This document shows positions 20,493-31,386 of a DNA stretch of 64,000 bases, one piece after another. A program made the position numbers and the translations under genes. This DNA comes from Bremia lactucae (taxonomy: Eukaryota; Oomycota; Peronosporomycetes; Peronosporales; Peronosporaceae): NCBI RefSeq assembly GCF_004359215.1, contig NC_090615.1, positions 170,329-234,328 of the forward strand, read 5' to 3'. The notes beneath the pieces were generated by a model. That model had not been told where the DNA came from, made no database searches, and was given only the letters and a program-made list of their open reading frames with translations. Each line of letters opens with the position of its first letter. The first letter of the stretch is position 1.

Positions 20493-20930
20493 CTAGGTTT
20501 CCTGTATAATGAACTCAGAGAGGTCGACCATGACCCTTTGTCCATGAATCACCGTTCTCAGCTCAGCTGATCCAACCTTCATCACTCGGACCATAGTTTT
20601 ATTCGCCGCGCGACACGCGTGGTCACGTTCCGCTGCATTATTCACTATCCTCGAATCCTTTACAAGGTGCACGCTTGACCGACTGCCTAAAATCCACGAA
20701 GTAGAGTCAGCACAAGTACCGGTACCAACGGCTAATGCGACTCTTCTAGATGCAGTGCCGGCACCACTCTTTTTCTTGGTTCTTTTCATTTTAATGTGCC
20801 CGGCTTCACCGCACCCGTAACATGTTCGTGAGTCGGAGGTCCCAACTCGCGCGACGTAGCCCCCTCTACGCCCACCTTGGTCCACTCGTCCATCGCTAAT
20901 ATACCGACCGCCCAGTCCATTACATGACAA
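20493..20930 (-). pseudogene. Copia zinc knuckle and protease, catalytic residues lost
   Basis: 146 codons. The zinc knuckle reads CYGCGEAGHIKMKR, so the final cysteine is replaced by arginine. The protease active site that should read LDSGSS reads LGSRSS (in SWILGSRSSVHLV), so the catalytic aspartate is lost. Both point to relaxed constraint after insertion. The frame breaks just before the GAG-pre-integrase region. Confidence 0.87.
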
Positions 20931-20968
20931 TTCAGCACAACCGCCTCCGTATCTATGCTTATTTGTGC

Positions 20969-21975
20969 TTACCTCGAAGTCAATGCAAATGCAACCAATT
21001 CGGCGGCCTGCACGAGATAGTCAGCTCTCTGGGCGTTTAGCCTAGTCAACATTGCGTTCTTGATGTGTGCGGGAGCTGACTTGCACAAACATTCCAGCAC
21101 ACTCTGTTCCGAGTTACCCGACCGTTCTACCACGTACGCCACGTACGCCACGTACGCCAAGTACCGAAAGTGCTCGGGCCACGTCCTGTTTCGATCCTTC
21201 TCGATCGTCATCAATTCGATTCCTTTTGTCGATGGGATCGGTGTCATAAACAGCATCAACATGCTGTTCATGACATGTTCCAAAGTGTTCGATACCGCAG
21301 TCCATACTGGGAGCATCTTTTCACAATAACTAAGAGCCGAGCCTTCCAGCTTTCCACTTGGCGCTAGAATTTTGAAATCTTCCGGCCATTCGCCTCCACT
21401 TATTAGATTGTGCTGCGCCAAGTCGCTGTAGAAAACGCATTATTTACGCCTTGAAGTCGGCACCCACACCCGTAAGCCTCTTTTCCTGAGAACTTAGCGA
21501 AGCCGAGCCAATCCAGGTCCCGAGGCTTCGGTATTTTAAGACCATGGCCTTCCGGTGGCCCGAATTGCTGCGCTGAGGAAGGCTGCTCCCTCTGTTGCGG
21601 CGGCGGGTTAGGCGGCGGCATACGCGGCATCGCAGTCGGCGCGACGGTTGGCAGCGGCTTGTCAAGTGACCCTCCTCTCATTCGACGGTTGCGTGCTCGG
21701 ATGAAGTCCGTGGACGCACTTGAACAGTTGAACGAGTGCTCGGAAGGTGGCGTGGGCTTGGCTTCAGCCCGGCGGCTCAGCTGATGTTGCATCTTAAGCT
21801 GATTCGCCATGAACTTGGATTGCTGCTCCGCCATCCTCTCGAGGAGTCCTTCAATTCGTTCCATGCGCTCAGAGCTCACGTCAGAAGCTTTACTCGCGCC
21901 ATTTTGGGCCTCGGAGGTACCCGAGACCAATCGCGCCTCTGCTCGCATCTTGGACGGGTCAAAAACCACGTTCAT
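20969..21975 (-). pseudogene. Copia Gag, frameshifted
   Basis: Two overlapping frames: 21403-21975 (basic/proline-rich start, MERIEGLLERMAEQQSKFM coiled region, then PRDLDWLGFAKFSGKE) and 20969-21421 (WPEHFRYLAYVAYVAYVV and LTRLNAQRADYLVQAAELV). A frameshift near 21440-21490 separates them. A 9-bp microsatellite at about 21127-21160 duplicates the AYV unit. The N-terminal ATG at 21975 lies about 95 bp inside the 5' LTR border. Confidence 0.72.
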
Positions 21976-22069
21976 TGCGTTTAAGTTCGTCTCGGCGACG
22001 TCGAGTGCCGGGGTGAACTGAGCGGAGGTAAAGTCAGTGCATTTGGGCTCATAACCTGTTCAACACGGG

Positions 22070-22264
22070 CTATGAGTTAGATGGAAAGTTGAGAGCTGAA
22101 TGTACTTTAGAGTGTGATCCTAGCTGAAGCAATCCGTTACCTTTAATCTCCTCTGCGTCGGTTTCTTCGAACCTTTCCAAATGGTCGCGTCTTTCACGCA
22201 TCAGTCGCATCCTTTCATGTCAACAGTCGCGCCCTTTCATCTCAGTGGTCGTCCTGCTTTTACA
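22070..22264 (-). repeat. Copia 5' LTR
   Basis: About 195 bp, upper border firm (ends before the CCACA duplication 22265-22269); the lower border is placed by alignment with the other LTR. Just inside on the minus strand lies ACAGGTTATGAGCCC, a possible primer-binding region. Confidence 0.83.
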
Positions 22265-22640
22265 CCACACCTTTGATACGAATTGTAACTTCCGCTCTTT
22301 TCGTGAGCTGACTTAATGTCCACGTTCCGTCAAAACGACGCACTTGTAACGTCTACGCGCTAAGCACCTTCATTGTCAGACCGGGTTTGATTAGGTTTAT
22401 TCACGCATCAAAGTCAATCAAATTTAACGATTTGGTCGCCAATGACACCATCACACACTAGTGGTCGACTTTGCGCTCGCATGTCCGATCTAGAGCTGCT
22501 TGATTGGACCTCAATAGGTGGCACTTCGCCTTTAGCTGGACCTTTACTTCATTGAACGTGACTTGATACAAACAATTCTGTCTTGTTCATCCTCACGGTT
22601 GCCTACATTGTTGACATGTTGAGGGTGATAACCTCGCCAA
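22265..22640 (-). pseudogene. Old gypsy relic: protease N-terminal part and Gag end
   Basis: Minus-strand reading has SLATKSLNLIDFDA, NLIKPGLTMKVLSA, LQVRRFDGTW and EVTIRIKGV, matching in order the intact gypsy protease (LDSGATCNVVKPGLL...VTRFDGTN). It continues, across the copia insertion, at 16773 downward. The active-site DSG is degraded. Confidence 0.75.
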
Positions 22641-23055
22641 AGAACGAGGTAACACGTAGTTCAAATTCTTTCAGCGTTCAACTAGAAAGCGCTTCTCACG
22701 AGTCAAATCCGTCAACTGATGTGGAGAAGAAGGAAAACTCGGGTTCGCCTCGTACGTCGAACCGGAGTCATCGCAGTGACTTGAACCACATCCTCCATTA
22801 CTAAGAGGCGGACGTCGGTCATGAACGTTTTCGTCGTCGCGAGTTGGCGACGATACTCGAAATTGTTTGTCGCAAACAATTGCGGCACCGTGCACGTGTT
22901 GCGGATTTTATCCTGGCGATCGAGTAGATGCATCAGTCCTTTCATAACGAGTTAGTGGCAGTTCGTCAAGAAATTTCTTTTTTGCAGGATGAAGTAGAAT
23001 GTTAAGCAGACTTTAACCCCGAGACCATCAGCTCTTGTCTCGGGGCAATTAATTT
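22641..23055 (-). other. Decayed retroelement sequence, no identifiable domain
   Basis: Contains overlapping minus-strand ORFs of 70-80 codons (22671-22895, 22712-22945) without motifs I recognise. By position this would be Gag of the old gypsy relic, but that is inference. Confidence 0.4.
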
Positions 23056-23448
23056 TTAAAAGATGCCGTAGACTGTGCCGGTTTGATATGACGATTCGGC
23101 GCAGTCATGAGGCGGTGTCGTCGCGTCAGCTGCGGGTGCTGGCGCGGCCTCACGAAACCGGGAAAGCCCCGTACTGATAGTCAGGCGGAGACGTCCTACG
23201 TATAACGTTGGGTGCATACGCATCCTAAGAGCCAGCTCGATCGTGTACATATTTCCTTGGCGGTACATTACTCTGAACGGGCCGATAAATTTGGGTAGTA
23301 ATTTATTACTGCCCACATTCTTAGCTACATGTTTATGTAGATTTACCGTAGAAAGTAGAACTAAATCATTATTTAAAAAAAAATTCTTCCATTTTTCCTT
23401 TTCTGTCTGTCCACCGCACCAGCGATAGAATCCTCGACAAACCCGCAC
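23056..23448 (-). pseudogene. Gypsy integrase C-terminal (GPY/F) fragment
   Basis: 130 codons. DLVLLSTVNL, then LLPKFIGPFRVMYRQGN and MHPTLYVGRLR form the GPY/F module of gypsy integrases, followed by a proline/alanine-rich tail. It belongs to a different gypsy family from the chromovirus at 3-9 kb (no chromodomain seen here). The 5' part of Pol is not recognisable to its right. Confidence 0.78.
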
Positions 23449-24731
23449 AGTGATATCATCGCCGAATACGTGCTAATCAAGAAAAACTCTTTTTGGACAA
23501 AACATTCAATAGCATGTGCATCGTCAACACTAATGATGTATCTCGCAGGTCTCATCTGACATTACGCCGACACCCGTCTTCTTCCTTAGAGGGTCTATCG
23601 GAGAACGAGCACGTAACGTGCTCGTTGACTGTTTGTTGATTGTCATATCCCTTCGCGCAGCTCAGAAGAGGTGCGCGTCCTTTAATAAGATCTTTAAGTC
23701 AGTAAACCTTCCTTAAAGGCATGGCTGCACCCACAAAGCAGCAAAGACATGAGCCCCCCGAGAGACAAGCCTACAAACGTTGGAGCTTGTAGTGTGCACC
23801 GACTGCGGTCCGTCATTCACCGGCTACGGGAAGCAACCAGTATGTCAAGCCAGGCGTCGCGGCCTAGGCTTTGCACATTCTATACGAATCCTTCACAACC
23901 TTTAAATTAAGAAGCTACATTCTTTGCACGCTTGCAGGTGTACCATCGACTCCGGAAAGAGGCATCGATAAAGAATTCTATTTCGTGCGCACAAGGCTTG
24001 TGAAGCCTGGATGAGTCGAACAGCAAAATTTTGTAGCGAGGAGTTGGTCATACGGACCCCAAAAATTAAGGTTGCCCGGAGAGTACAACTTCGAGAGCAA
24101 GCCGCTACGAATTGCGGTCTCTCTCCCGTTGGTCAATTTAGCATTAAGCTGACATTTATGGTCGACGATATCTTTAATTAAGTTCGTACCTAGTGTTGCA
24201 ATCTAGCATCACTAGCAGCATTCTTATCGAAGTGACCTTTACGATAACTTCGTTCCGTCCTGGTGATGCATTTTGACATCACCAGACTCCCATGGATTCA
24301 TCGTAAGATGACTTCACACCAAAAGGTCTGTCATGTTAAACGACGTCGACATTACCTCTTTATTTGTCACGTCAGAGCCCTTAGTATTTACCGTGCGGCC
24401 TCGGGCGAACCGGAGGCCGTCACAGTGGTCACCGAGTCGGACGATGACGCCGGGTCGTACCAGTCACTCTCCCATTGAAGAAGGAGGAGACGAACTCTAC
24501 CTATTAGACGCATGAGGGTCTACTGAAAGATTTGTGCCACTAGCAACTATACTGAGTCGTGAAGCTGCCAGCTTCGCGCTTTCACAGGCCACGCGCATGG
24601 GTTTTGATACCGTTCGTATTTAAAAGTTGGTATTGGAATATAGACAACAAGTGCTTATTTTCAGAGATGGACACGATAGTACTTTTTGCCACTCAATAAA
24701 TCTCACTATAGTGACTTTAGTTGGGGGGTGG
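23449..24731. other. Eroded sequence, no intact gene
   Basis: Short frames only. At 23608-23625 a small perfect palindrome (GAGCACGTAACGTGCTC) occurs. A plus-strand frame at 24263-24478 has a weak resemblance to gypsy protease ends, not enough to assign. Confidence 0.4.
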
Positions 24732-24822
24732 TGTAACGGGGTGTCCCGATACATGAATATTTTTTTCCTATGAGAGGATAAAAAGTATTATTTCCTATAC
24801 GAGGAAACAAATTAATAGGTAC
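24732..24822 (+). repeat. Truncated LTR fragment (TGTAACGGGGTGTCCC type)
   Basis: 91 bp resembling the outer end of an LTR family also seen at 39885 and, inverted, near 46000-46096: TGTAACGGGGTGT followed by AT-rich TTTCCTATGAGAGG repeats. Directly followed by another LTR. Confidence 0.6.
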
Positions 24823-25307
24823 TGTAGGTGGGCGCTATTATAGTAGCCACGCTCTACTTACACACATGCAGTGAGGTAATTAGTGGGCGCCTTAGCAACC
24901 TCACCCAATGCACTAAGTACCTTTGTACAAGTGTCGTCACGGAAGCGGAATCCCGGCTTCACGTGCGCACTTGTAATCTAGGAAGTAATGCTAAGTCTTA
25001 TTTCCATTTTAAGCAAATTAAGTATAAACACTTTAACCAACCAATAGATGCCACCTCTGAAGATGTAGATGTACATTCCTCCATTGCGAGAGTATTATTC
25101 GAATACCTCGGATACGGATGACGCTGGCCGTCATCCCTTCCAATGTGAATACACCTATGTGCATCACAAACACAAGGGTAGGTCACTTTGTGCACCACAC
25201 CCACGTGGCAGGTCTAAGTACTTTACATGAAGTAAGCGACATCCCGTTAAGAACATAGCGTGTACAGATCAGGTTTGTGTAACATAAAGCAACTTTAGCA
25301 CGCTACA
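24823..25307 (+). repeat. LTR, family 2 (TGTAG..GGGC ... GCTACA)
   Basis: 485 bp, aligned by eye with 28838-29348 and 37713-38208: shared blocks include GCCACGCTCTACTTA, CGCCTTAGC, AATGTGAATACACCTATGTG and TCCCGTTAAG. No matching target duplication. A decayed plus-strand ORF lies downstream, so it may be a 5' LTR rather than a solo one. Confidence 0.75.
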
Positions 25308-25485
25308 CTCCCCGCCCCTCTTTGAGTACATATTTCACATTTTGTAATTCGTCAACGGAAGGAACGAGGGAAAGCGAGTTGCTTTTTGCGCCGCTTTTAG
25401 TCATCTCAATCACCCTAAGCGACCAGTGTGTGTACATCTTTGTCATCACATGGTGCCTGACATGCCACCTTAAAGGAGCGAGCTG

Positions 25486-26143
25486 ATGGGGTCATCTGCA
25501 AAGACACCCACACTATTACGCACGAAACTTACGCGCAGCGATGAAATGCTGCCAGCTCCTAGTGACACAATTTCAACGCCGACAGACGCTGCTGTCACGC
25601 TATTAACTGAGCTTAAACATCCATTCAACTTGCCAGTGAGGATGTAGATCCGTCACTTATTGTTGGCTACAATGCGTCGACCCCGCTGCCATCGCTTCAT
25701 AGTTGTGATGAGCACAGCGAGCTAATGAGGAAGGATGATGGCGGTTTATGCCTATCCCGACTTCACCCATTGCTCATTACATGGAGACGCCTTACGTTGC
25801 AAAGGCCAACTTGCCAATCGTCAACAAAGCAACTGTCTCGTCGTCTGCGCTAGCTAGCGCAGCGACCATTCACGAGAGTGCTGCCCATAAAGGTGCAGTT
25901 GCTTCTCAGTTAGAAAAATTCACGACACCTATCGTTCAAACCATCTACACAATGGGTCTGACGCAGAAGAGCCTGAACGTAAAGCTCAACCGACGACACG
26001 TGAACGTGTCCAGACGGTGTATCAAGCCCGTCATATCGAACGTGGCTATATGACGAGTGGCATACTACCAATGCCACCTCTATCAGAATGGCTCCGTGCG
26101 GATGGAACTAGTGTGTCAGACCTATTGACGTCCATACGTCCAT
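25486..26143 (+). pseudogene. Decayed ORF downstream of family-2 LTR, possibly Gag
   Basis: Read in successive frames, the plus strand gives long open stretches: 25486-25647 (starts MGSSAKTPTLLRTKLTRSDE), then a frame with EDVDPSLIVGYNASTPLP, then 25748-25950 with SALASAATIHESAAHKGAV, then a last frame with DAEEPERKAQPTTRERVQ ending SDLLTSIRP-stop at about 26143. It is Ser/Thr/Ala/Pro rich, about 215 codons in all, with three frameshifts. I recognise no domain. Position just after an LTR suggests a retroelement Gag, but a host gene is possible. Confidence 0.45.
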
Positions 26144-26241
26144 AATAATTATGGAGCCTATAATTAGTGGATGGTTCAGAACAAATCCCTTGGCCTTGTT
26201 TCCCAAATCCCGGTCGTGCTGCATTCGAATAAATCAACCGA

Positions 26242-26478
26242 CTAATTTTCGAATCGGAATTCATGTGGCGTTGTGCAGGTCCGGCTGCAGTGAGGCGACT
26301 TGCTCTCACGTACATGCCCAGCCTTGGCTCGGTTGCCGAAGAACTCATCGATATAGTCGACTAGTTCTTTTGGCAACGGCAATTTCCTGGTCACACAATA
26401 CTTTAAGCCAGGTTTTAAATCAGATTGTGCACGATTCTCCAATCGGCAGGTTGGCGGATCAATATCTTCTGGGAACAC
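26242..26478 (-). pseudogene. Gypsy reverse transcriptase N-terminal fragment
   Basis: LKPGLKYCVTRKLPLPKELVDYIDEFF and AGHVRESKSPHCS are the entry region of gypsy RT (compare VPGTKYCVTRQWPLP in the plus-strand elements here). Reading breaks after SRTC. The catalytic core is missing. Confidence 0.83.
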
Positions 26479-27421
26479 ATCACGATGTTTACAGAGAAAT
26501 TTAAAAACGGGCTGTCTCTCACGGCATCCCAGCCCTCAGCAACAATTTTTTTTCTTTTTGTCCGCTTCTATGACGCTCTCGTCTATTTTGGACGACGACC
26601 AATAGTCTACTAAGTTCTCTTCTGGAAATGGTGCGACTACTTCGTGGATCTTTTGTTTCCTGTATTCGGACAGTACACATCCAGGACATTTAGGGGAGTT
26701 GTACAATCTCCTCGGCAAGATTTCAAGTCGTGCTGGATCACCTCAACTAAGGATGCCTATTCTATTTTTTCTTTCTGCCTCGAAGACCTCGTTCGATTGC
26801 TCGTCCTCTTTAAGGACCGATCCAAAGTTTAATCGTTTTGATGTGCGTTTGATCGTCTGATTTGTCGAGCACTCGTTTTGCAAGTACCACGAACTTTGAC
26901 TGGGTTGTGGTGCCGTTGCTATCTTGGCTAACGTATCCCTTCCAATTCCATCAGACTTTAGGCTCCAAACCGGTTTTTGCAAAGTTTAACTTCTTGTCAT
27001 CTCGCTATTCACTGTTATAGGCTCTCGGCTCTGTGCAGGACTTTTGAGCGCATGATAACTTATCATCGTCTATTCATGCACCAGTCTCGGAACTGCGTAG
27101 GACTTGGTGACATTTAACATTCCGGTAACGCTTTTTCAACTATGTTACACGTGGCGTCGGTTGCATCGGTCTTTCGCAGACGCACATCCTTTCCATAGTC
27201 CTGCGTAGAGTTGACAACTGTGCGTGTGTGTCAGTCTATATATGGCTAATGTCTTACCAACCATGGCATGCCTAGGATGAGTTCATACGGACTCTCCATG
27301 CTTAGCACTGTAAACTTCTCTCGACAGAAAAGTCACTAAAATTGAAGTCGAGTTCAACTTGAACTCCCTCAGATTTAACGTTCGCTAAACGAGCAATCCT
27401 CTCTTCTCGCTTGCCGTCCTG
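26479..27421 (-). other. Protease-RT linker of the gypsy relic, eroded
   Basis: Position between protease and RT. Short frames on the minus strand (26536-26718, 26743-26982) are acidic and lysine rich, typical of this linker, but carry no diagnostic motif. Confidence 0.4.
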
Positions 27422-27511
27422 TCAGAGCGAGTCAAATACCACCGGTCTCTGTTTTAGAGCTGCGAGGTTCACAAAATTGTGTGATGCACCCGAATCAACA
27501 TGAAGGGTCAT
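27422..27511 (-). pseudogene. Gypsy protease active-site fragment
   Basis: Short minus-strand frame reading MTLHVDSGASHNFVNLAAL: the DSGAS catalytic motif and flanking residues are intact over 29 codons, with breaks on both sides. Confidence 0.8.
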
Positions 27512-27707
27512 CACATGGGCATAGCCTCGTACTCATAAGCTATAGACCAGCAGGGTTGAGGTCTGAAAACTCGACACCTCATAGACTATGCTACCCTTTT
27601 AATCGATTATACTGACTGTAGGCAAATCTTCAGAGTTCGCGGCAGGAGGGCATCCCGCCCCTACTGCGCTCCTGCATTCCACAAAATTTCAGTGGTTGTT
27701 GCAGAAC

Positions 27708-28217
27708 TCACGCGTCTTGCACGCCTGGTCTTGCGATCACCCATCGGGTAGGGAGTAATCTTGCAGAGCGTCTTAGCCTAGCAGGGACTCTGGCACAGCA
27801 GAGACTCTGGCACAGCAGAGACTCTGGCACAGCAGGTACTCTGGCACAGCAGCAAGCCATCATATGGCCGCGCTTGCCGCACTTGTTGCAGACTGCGCCT
27901 GTTATGTCCAATTCCATAGGAGTGGCATATGACCTCTCGGCTAACGGCTTATACCAAGCAGTCGTCGAGACTCTGCTGAAGAATTGCTCCTTAACCAAGA
28001 CAATTTGGATTTCCTGGTCCATCGTCGATGCCACCTTTTTCAAAAGGGCCTGTTCCGATGGGCCATGCCGCAGTCCGCTCATAAACGTGGGAACCTTAAT
28101 GTACTTTCGAATCAGACTCACACTAATGGACGTCGACAGCGACCGAGCGCATCTCCCGCACATATTCTTGCAGGGATCGCTTTGCCTGTCGCGCCAGAGA
28201 AGCGCCTGAAGCAACAC
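27708..28217 (-). pseudogene. Gypsy Gag C-terminal part with zinc knuckle
   Basis: 169 codons: capsid-like region with YIKVPTFMSGLRHG, then KPLAERSYATPMELD and a zinc knuckle CNKCGKRGHMMACC. After the knuckle the frame runs through a 17-bp tandem repeat that yields repeating CQSL/CARVPA residues, so the C-terminus is an artefact of repeat expansion or a frameshift. Upstream Gag continues in another frame at 28123-28389 and beyond. Confidence 0.8.
27774..27851. repeat. 17-bp tandem repeat in Gag
   Basis: Four to five near-identical units of ACTCTGGCACAGCAGAG. 17 is not a multiple of three, so each unit changes the reading frame of the Gag relic. Confidence 0.88.
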
Positions 28218-28836
28218 TTTTTTGTTCGGCGGTTAATAAAAGCAGCGAATCTTTACCTTTAAACCTTACCCATGGAGGGAACGCCTCAACGCCCACCATA
28301 AGCACCGCCAAAGCCCTCTCTGAGGCCTTGCCACGCAAATCTGACATAACATCCGGGCGTCGTCCTCGATAAGCTGCGCCACACCGCATTGCTCTTCAGC
28401 TAGCAGCCAGTGGACAATCGTGTGCTGCGGTTCCATCGAACTTGAGCGGGTCCATCTGAATGGGCCTCAACTGAAGCGGCCGGGCAGAAAGCATCTTAAC
28501 AGTCCTGTCGAGATCCTGGCTCCGAGCCTGCTCACGCCTAAGCTCATCCTGAGTCTTAGTGACAGACTCCGCCGCAGCATGGCTGTGTGCCACGGAAGCG
28601 GCTCTCTGCTCTCCGAGCACGAACGCTTCAAACTACCTTAACTGAGCAATATGTTGCTCAGGTGGACTGCTCGAGAGCCTGGCCAGGACTTGCTCGCTAA
28701 GTCCATGTGCCAAGTGCTCTACCTCCTTTCGATTATGTTCGGAGAGGTGTGGAAATAAGCCCAATCGATATCGAGGCTCATCCTTACTGATAAGCTCAAA
28801 GAGACTGGTCGTGGGAAGGACTACTAGTGCTACCAA
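28218..28836 (-). pseudogene. Gypsy Gag N-terminal fragments
   Basis: Minus-strand frames 28396-28620 (TKTQDELRREQARSQDLDRT coiled stretch, then LQLRPIQMDPLKFDGT, which resembles the start of a Gag capsid domain) and 28633-28836. Broken by stops. Confidence 0.6.
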
Positions 28837-28837
28837 G

Positions 28838-29348
28838 GGTAGGCGGGCGCTTCTATAGCAGCCACTCGCTACTTACGCACATACCTTCAGCACAGTGAGG
28901 AATGATTTGACCGTCTTCTCTCACGTGCAGTGATGTAGTTGGTGGGGGCCTAAGCGATCGCACCCAACGATTTAAGAGTCTTAGTAAAATTGTCGCCACG
29001 GAAGTGGTAAGCCGGCTTTACGTGAGCAGAAAGTAATCTTAAGACTAATTTATAATTAATTGAATTAAACCTAATTTTTTTTATCAATCAATGGAAGCCA
29101 CCTCTGTAGATGTGCATCCCTACATCGCGAGAAATTTATTCTGATTGCCTCGGATTACGGACGATGCTAGCCATCATCCCTTCCAATGTGAATACACCTA
29201 TGTGCATCACATACAAGGGTGGGTCACTTTGCGCACCACACCGAAGAGGCAGGTTTGAGTGCTTTACATGAAGTAATTGACTATCCCGTTAAGTGCATAA
29301 GGTGTACTTAACGGGTTTGTAAAACATAGGGCAACTTAAGCCGTTACA
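28838..29348 (+). repeat. LTR, family 2
   Basis: About 511 bp, colinear with 24823-25307 and 37713-38208, ending CCGTTACA. The first base of the expected TG has changed. Contains the palindromic block CCCGTTAAGTGCATAAGGTGTACTTAACGGG (14-base arms with a mismatch). No matching target duplication. Confidence 0.75.
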
Positions 29349-29381
29349 AATACAAAATGATTATCCCTTTGATTTTGACTT

Positions 29382-29867
29382 TGTAATAGAGTTAACATCG
29401 GTTGGAGAACCGTTGTTGCGGTGCATTTACTTCATGCGTAAAATAACCTTTATCCCATTTTGAATATTTAATTACATAAATCCCATTTATTATGAAAAGC
29501 AAATGTGGTTGCCGCCAGATATAAATCCGGCGGCCGAAAACTGTTTTTAAATTAGCTATGGTGAGGTTATAGGTTAAATACATTAATATAGTATAGTTCC
29601 CCTTTTGATCTTTATGCGTTAAGTACCTTGCTAAGGCTTGCGCAGTGATCTATAAGAGATAGACGCCTTTCTAAAGTATATTATACTCTTGGGCACTAGT
29701 TGCCACATGGTTCAACGAGCCCCTGAATTTCTTAAAATAGGATTCATTAAGCTTTAATAGCTTGTACGACTCCCTGAGTTGCTAATCCTATTAGTTCTGT
29801 AGAGCTACGAGACTCTCTAAAAGTAAATGTCTTCCTCTAACTTTAGGCGCGAGGTAGCTCCGCTACA
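29382..29867 (+). repeat. 5' LTR, family 3
   Basis: 486 bp, TG...CA, with the family end GGTAGCTCCGCTACA. Related LTRs: 36379-37371, 40104-40379 and 59005-59250. The primer site follows as CCTGACAGCACTCGTAG, a mutated form of TGGTAGCACTCGTAG seen intact at 40382. Confidence 0.87.
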
Positions 29868-30288
29868 CCTGACAGCACTCGTAGACAATCTCCGCCTTAG
29901 TCTTTACAAGACTAAACCTTCACTGAAATGAAAGAGTTTTCAAAATTTTAAGAGGCACAACGCGCAGCTTATCTCAAATTTTTATTTGGGTTTGAACATG
30001 TAGAGTTCCTTACATCCCAGGGACCAGAGGTTCTGCATGCAAGGCTTGAAGCCTTCATGCGATATGAATCCTCCCTGATCGGCCAGGTACTTGATCGCTT
30101 CGCAGCATTTATGCCAACCCGGTACATCTCTATACCTGAGTTGTTCATTGACTCCGCATTGTTCTTAACATAACGGCAAAAGATGGTTATGGACATTTCC
30201 AAACTCGGAGGAGGAGCCGTGAAGTGGAAACTTACGTGGCACGTTTATAAACGAAGCTTTTTCCTCATGGGATCCGCAAAAACAGCAA

Positions 30289-30837
30289 TTGACTAGCTTC
30301 TTTGCACCGCCTGATCAGGCTTTTCGCATACGAGCACGGCTTTCAGCGACTCGACAGGGTAAACGAACCCTAGGGGACAATGTGCAGGAGTTAAGAACTC
30401 TCATTGCATCTATGCATCAAGACTTGGTGCAAGAAGCAAATGTAGTAACCATCTTTATGGGGGGTCTCAATGAGAGCGTTCCCTCGACGGAATTATTCCG
30501 ATCTCATCCTGCTACTTCCGAAGAGGCAGTTGCCATAGCGCTGAGTTCGTATTTAAGACTTCTGGCATCAGCACGCCTGTTTAGCAAACAAGCTCTTCGA
30601 GCACATAGGGCAGCACCTAATAGACCGAAACCCATGGATCTAAGCCTCGTTGAGAAAGGAGAAGAGGCTTTTCAAGCTGTGAAACAGCACAAGAACATCC
30701 GTAGATGTTGTATGTGCGGAAGTACGAAACACTTACGTCCGGCCTGTCTCCTACGCAATACGCATAAAGCTCGAAAGAGCACCAACTCCAACCTATACCA
30801 GAAATCTTGTACGGTGCGGGAAAACGTCGATTTTTAG
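30289..30837 (+). pseudogene. Gypsy Gag (C-terminal two-thirds)
   Basis: 182 codons. DNVQELRTLIASMHQD, then FMGGLNESVPSTELFR and SEEAVAIALSSY are a gypsy capsid C-terminal pattern; a zinc knuckle CCMCGSTKHLRPAC (C-X2-C-X4-H-X4-C) follows. The N-terminal part begins about 29930 but is out of frame and shortened. The ATG at the ORF start is internal to Gag, not a true start. Confidence 0.82.
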
Positions 30838-31002
30838 AAGGTGCGGGGCGGTCTATTAGGGAAAACCTAGGCCGTTTTGAACCTCTAGGAGGTGAGAGTA
30901 AACATGACCTTGTCACCAATTTGCTCGGTACGTAACGACACTGGGCGTGAGTACAAGCCTCGCTTGTTAGACGCTCAAGCGACTTTAAAGGGCTTTGATA
31001 AG

Positions 31003-31386
31003 CCGTGGTCAACCTAAATTGACTCAGGAGCGTCTTGCAATTATGCTTCACGTCTTTCCCTTGAAGGAAGTCAGCAATACGTTAAGGCGATTAAAGCACA
31101 TGGAAATGATACAATCACTGTTCGCTTGGCGACTGGGACTCGTGTCACTGTTTCCAAAGTTCCATTGAACTTCGGCATAAAGTTTGTGGCTTTGACAGAA
31201 AGGAACGCTGTCTCGTCCTTATTTTGGAATTTAAGGTATGATCTCATCCTTGGTATGGCCTGGTTAGAACACCATGAGCCATGGATCGATTGGATGTCTA
31301 AGACCTTTGGCGCCACACGCAATGTTTCTAGCAAAGTTTTGGAGAGTCATGAACCCACCTTTGCTAGGCAACAAAAGCGCCATTAA
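31003..31386 (+). pseudogene. Gypsy protease
   Basis: Active site IDSGASCNYASRLSLEG just after an in-frame TAA, then TITVRLATGTRVTVSKVPLN and YDLILGMAWLEHHEPWIDW, the conserved protease C-terminal motif. A frameshift lies near 31190-31235. Same family as 41300-41676 and 49503-49800. Confidence 0.85.

Larger units (their letters stand above)
16774..22264 (-). mobile_element. Ty1/copia element inserted in the gypsy relic
   Basis: A 5.5-kb element with approximately 195-bp LTRs at both ends (TGT...ACA on either strand), flanked by a perfect 5-bp target duplication CCACA (16769-16773 and 22265-22269). The internal order Gag, zinc knuckle, protease, GAG-pre-integrase, integrase, reverse transcriptase, RNase H is the copia order. 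It is broken by several frameshifts and by a family-1 solo LTR at 19159-19611. Removing it rejoins the gypsy protease reading across the site. Confidence 0.93.
26150..28836 (-). mobile_element. Truncated minus-strand gypsy relic (Gag to RT start)
   Basis: Gag fragments at 27708-28836, protease near 27422-27511, and RT beginning at 26242-26478, all minus strand and in gypsy order, truncated inside RT at about 26150. No LTR of its own is recognised on the left; on the right it meets a family-2 LTR at 28838. Confidence 0.75.
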
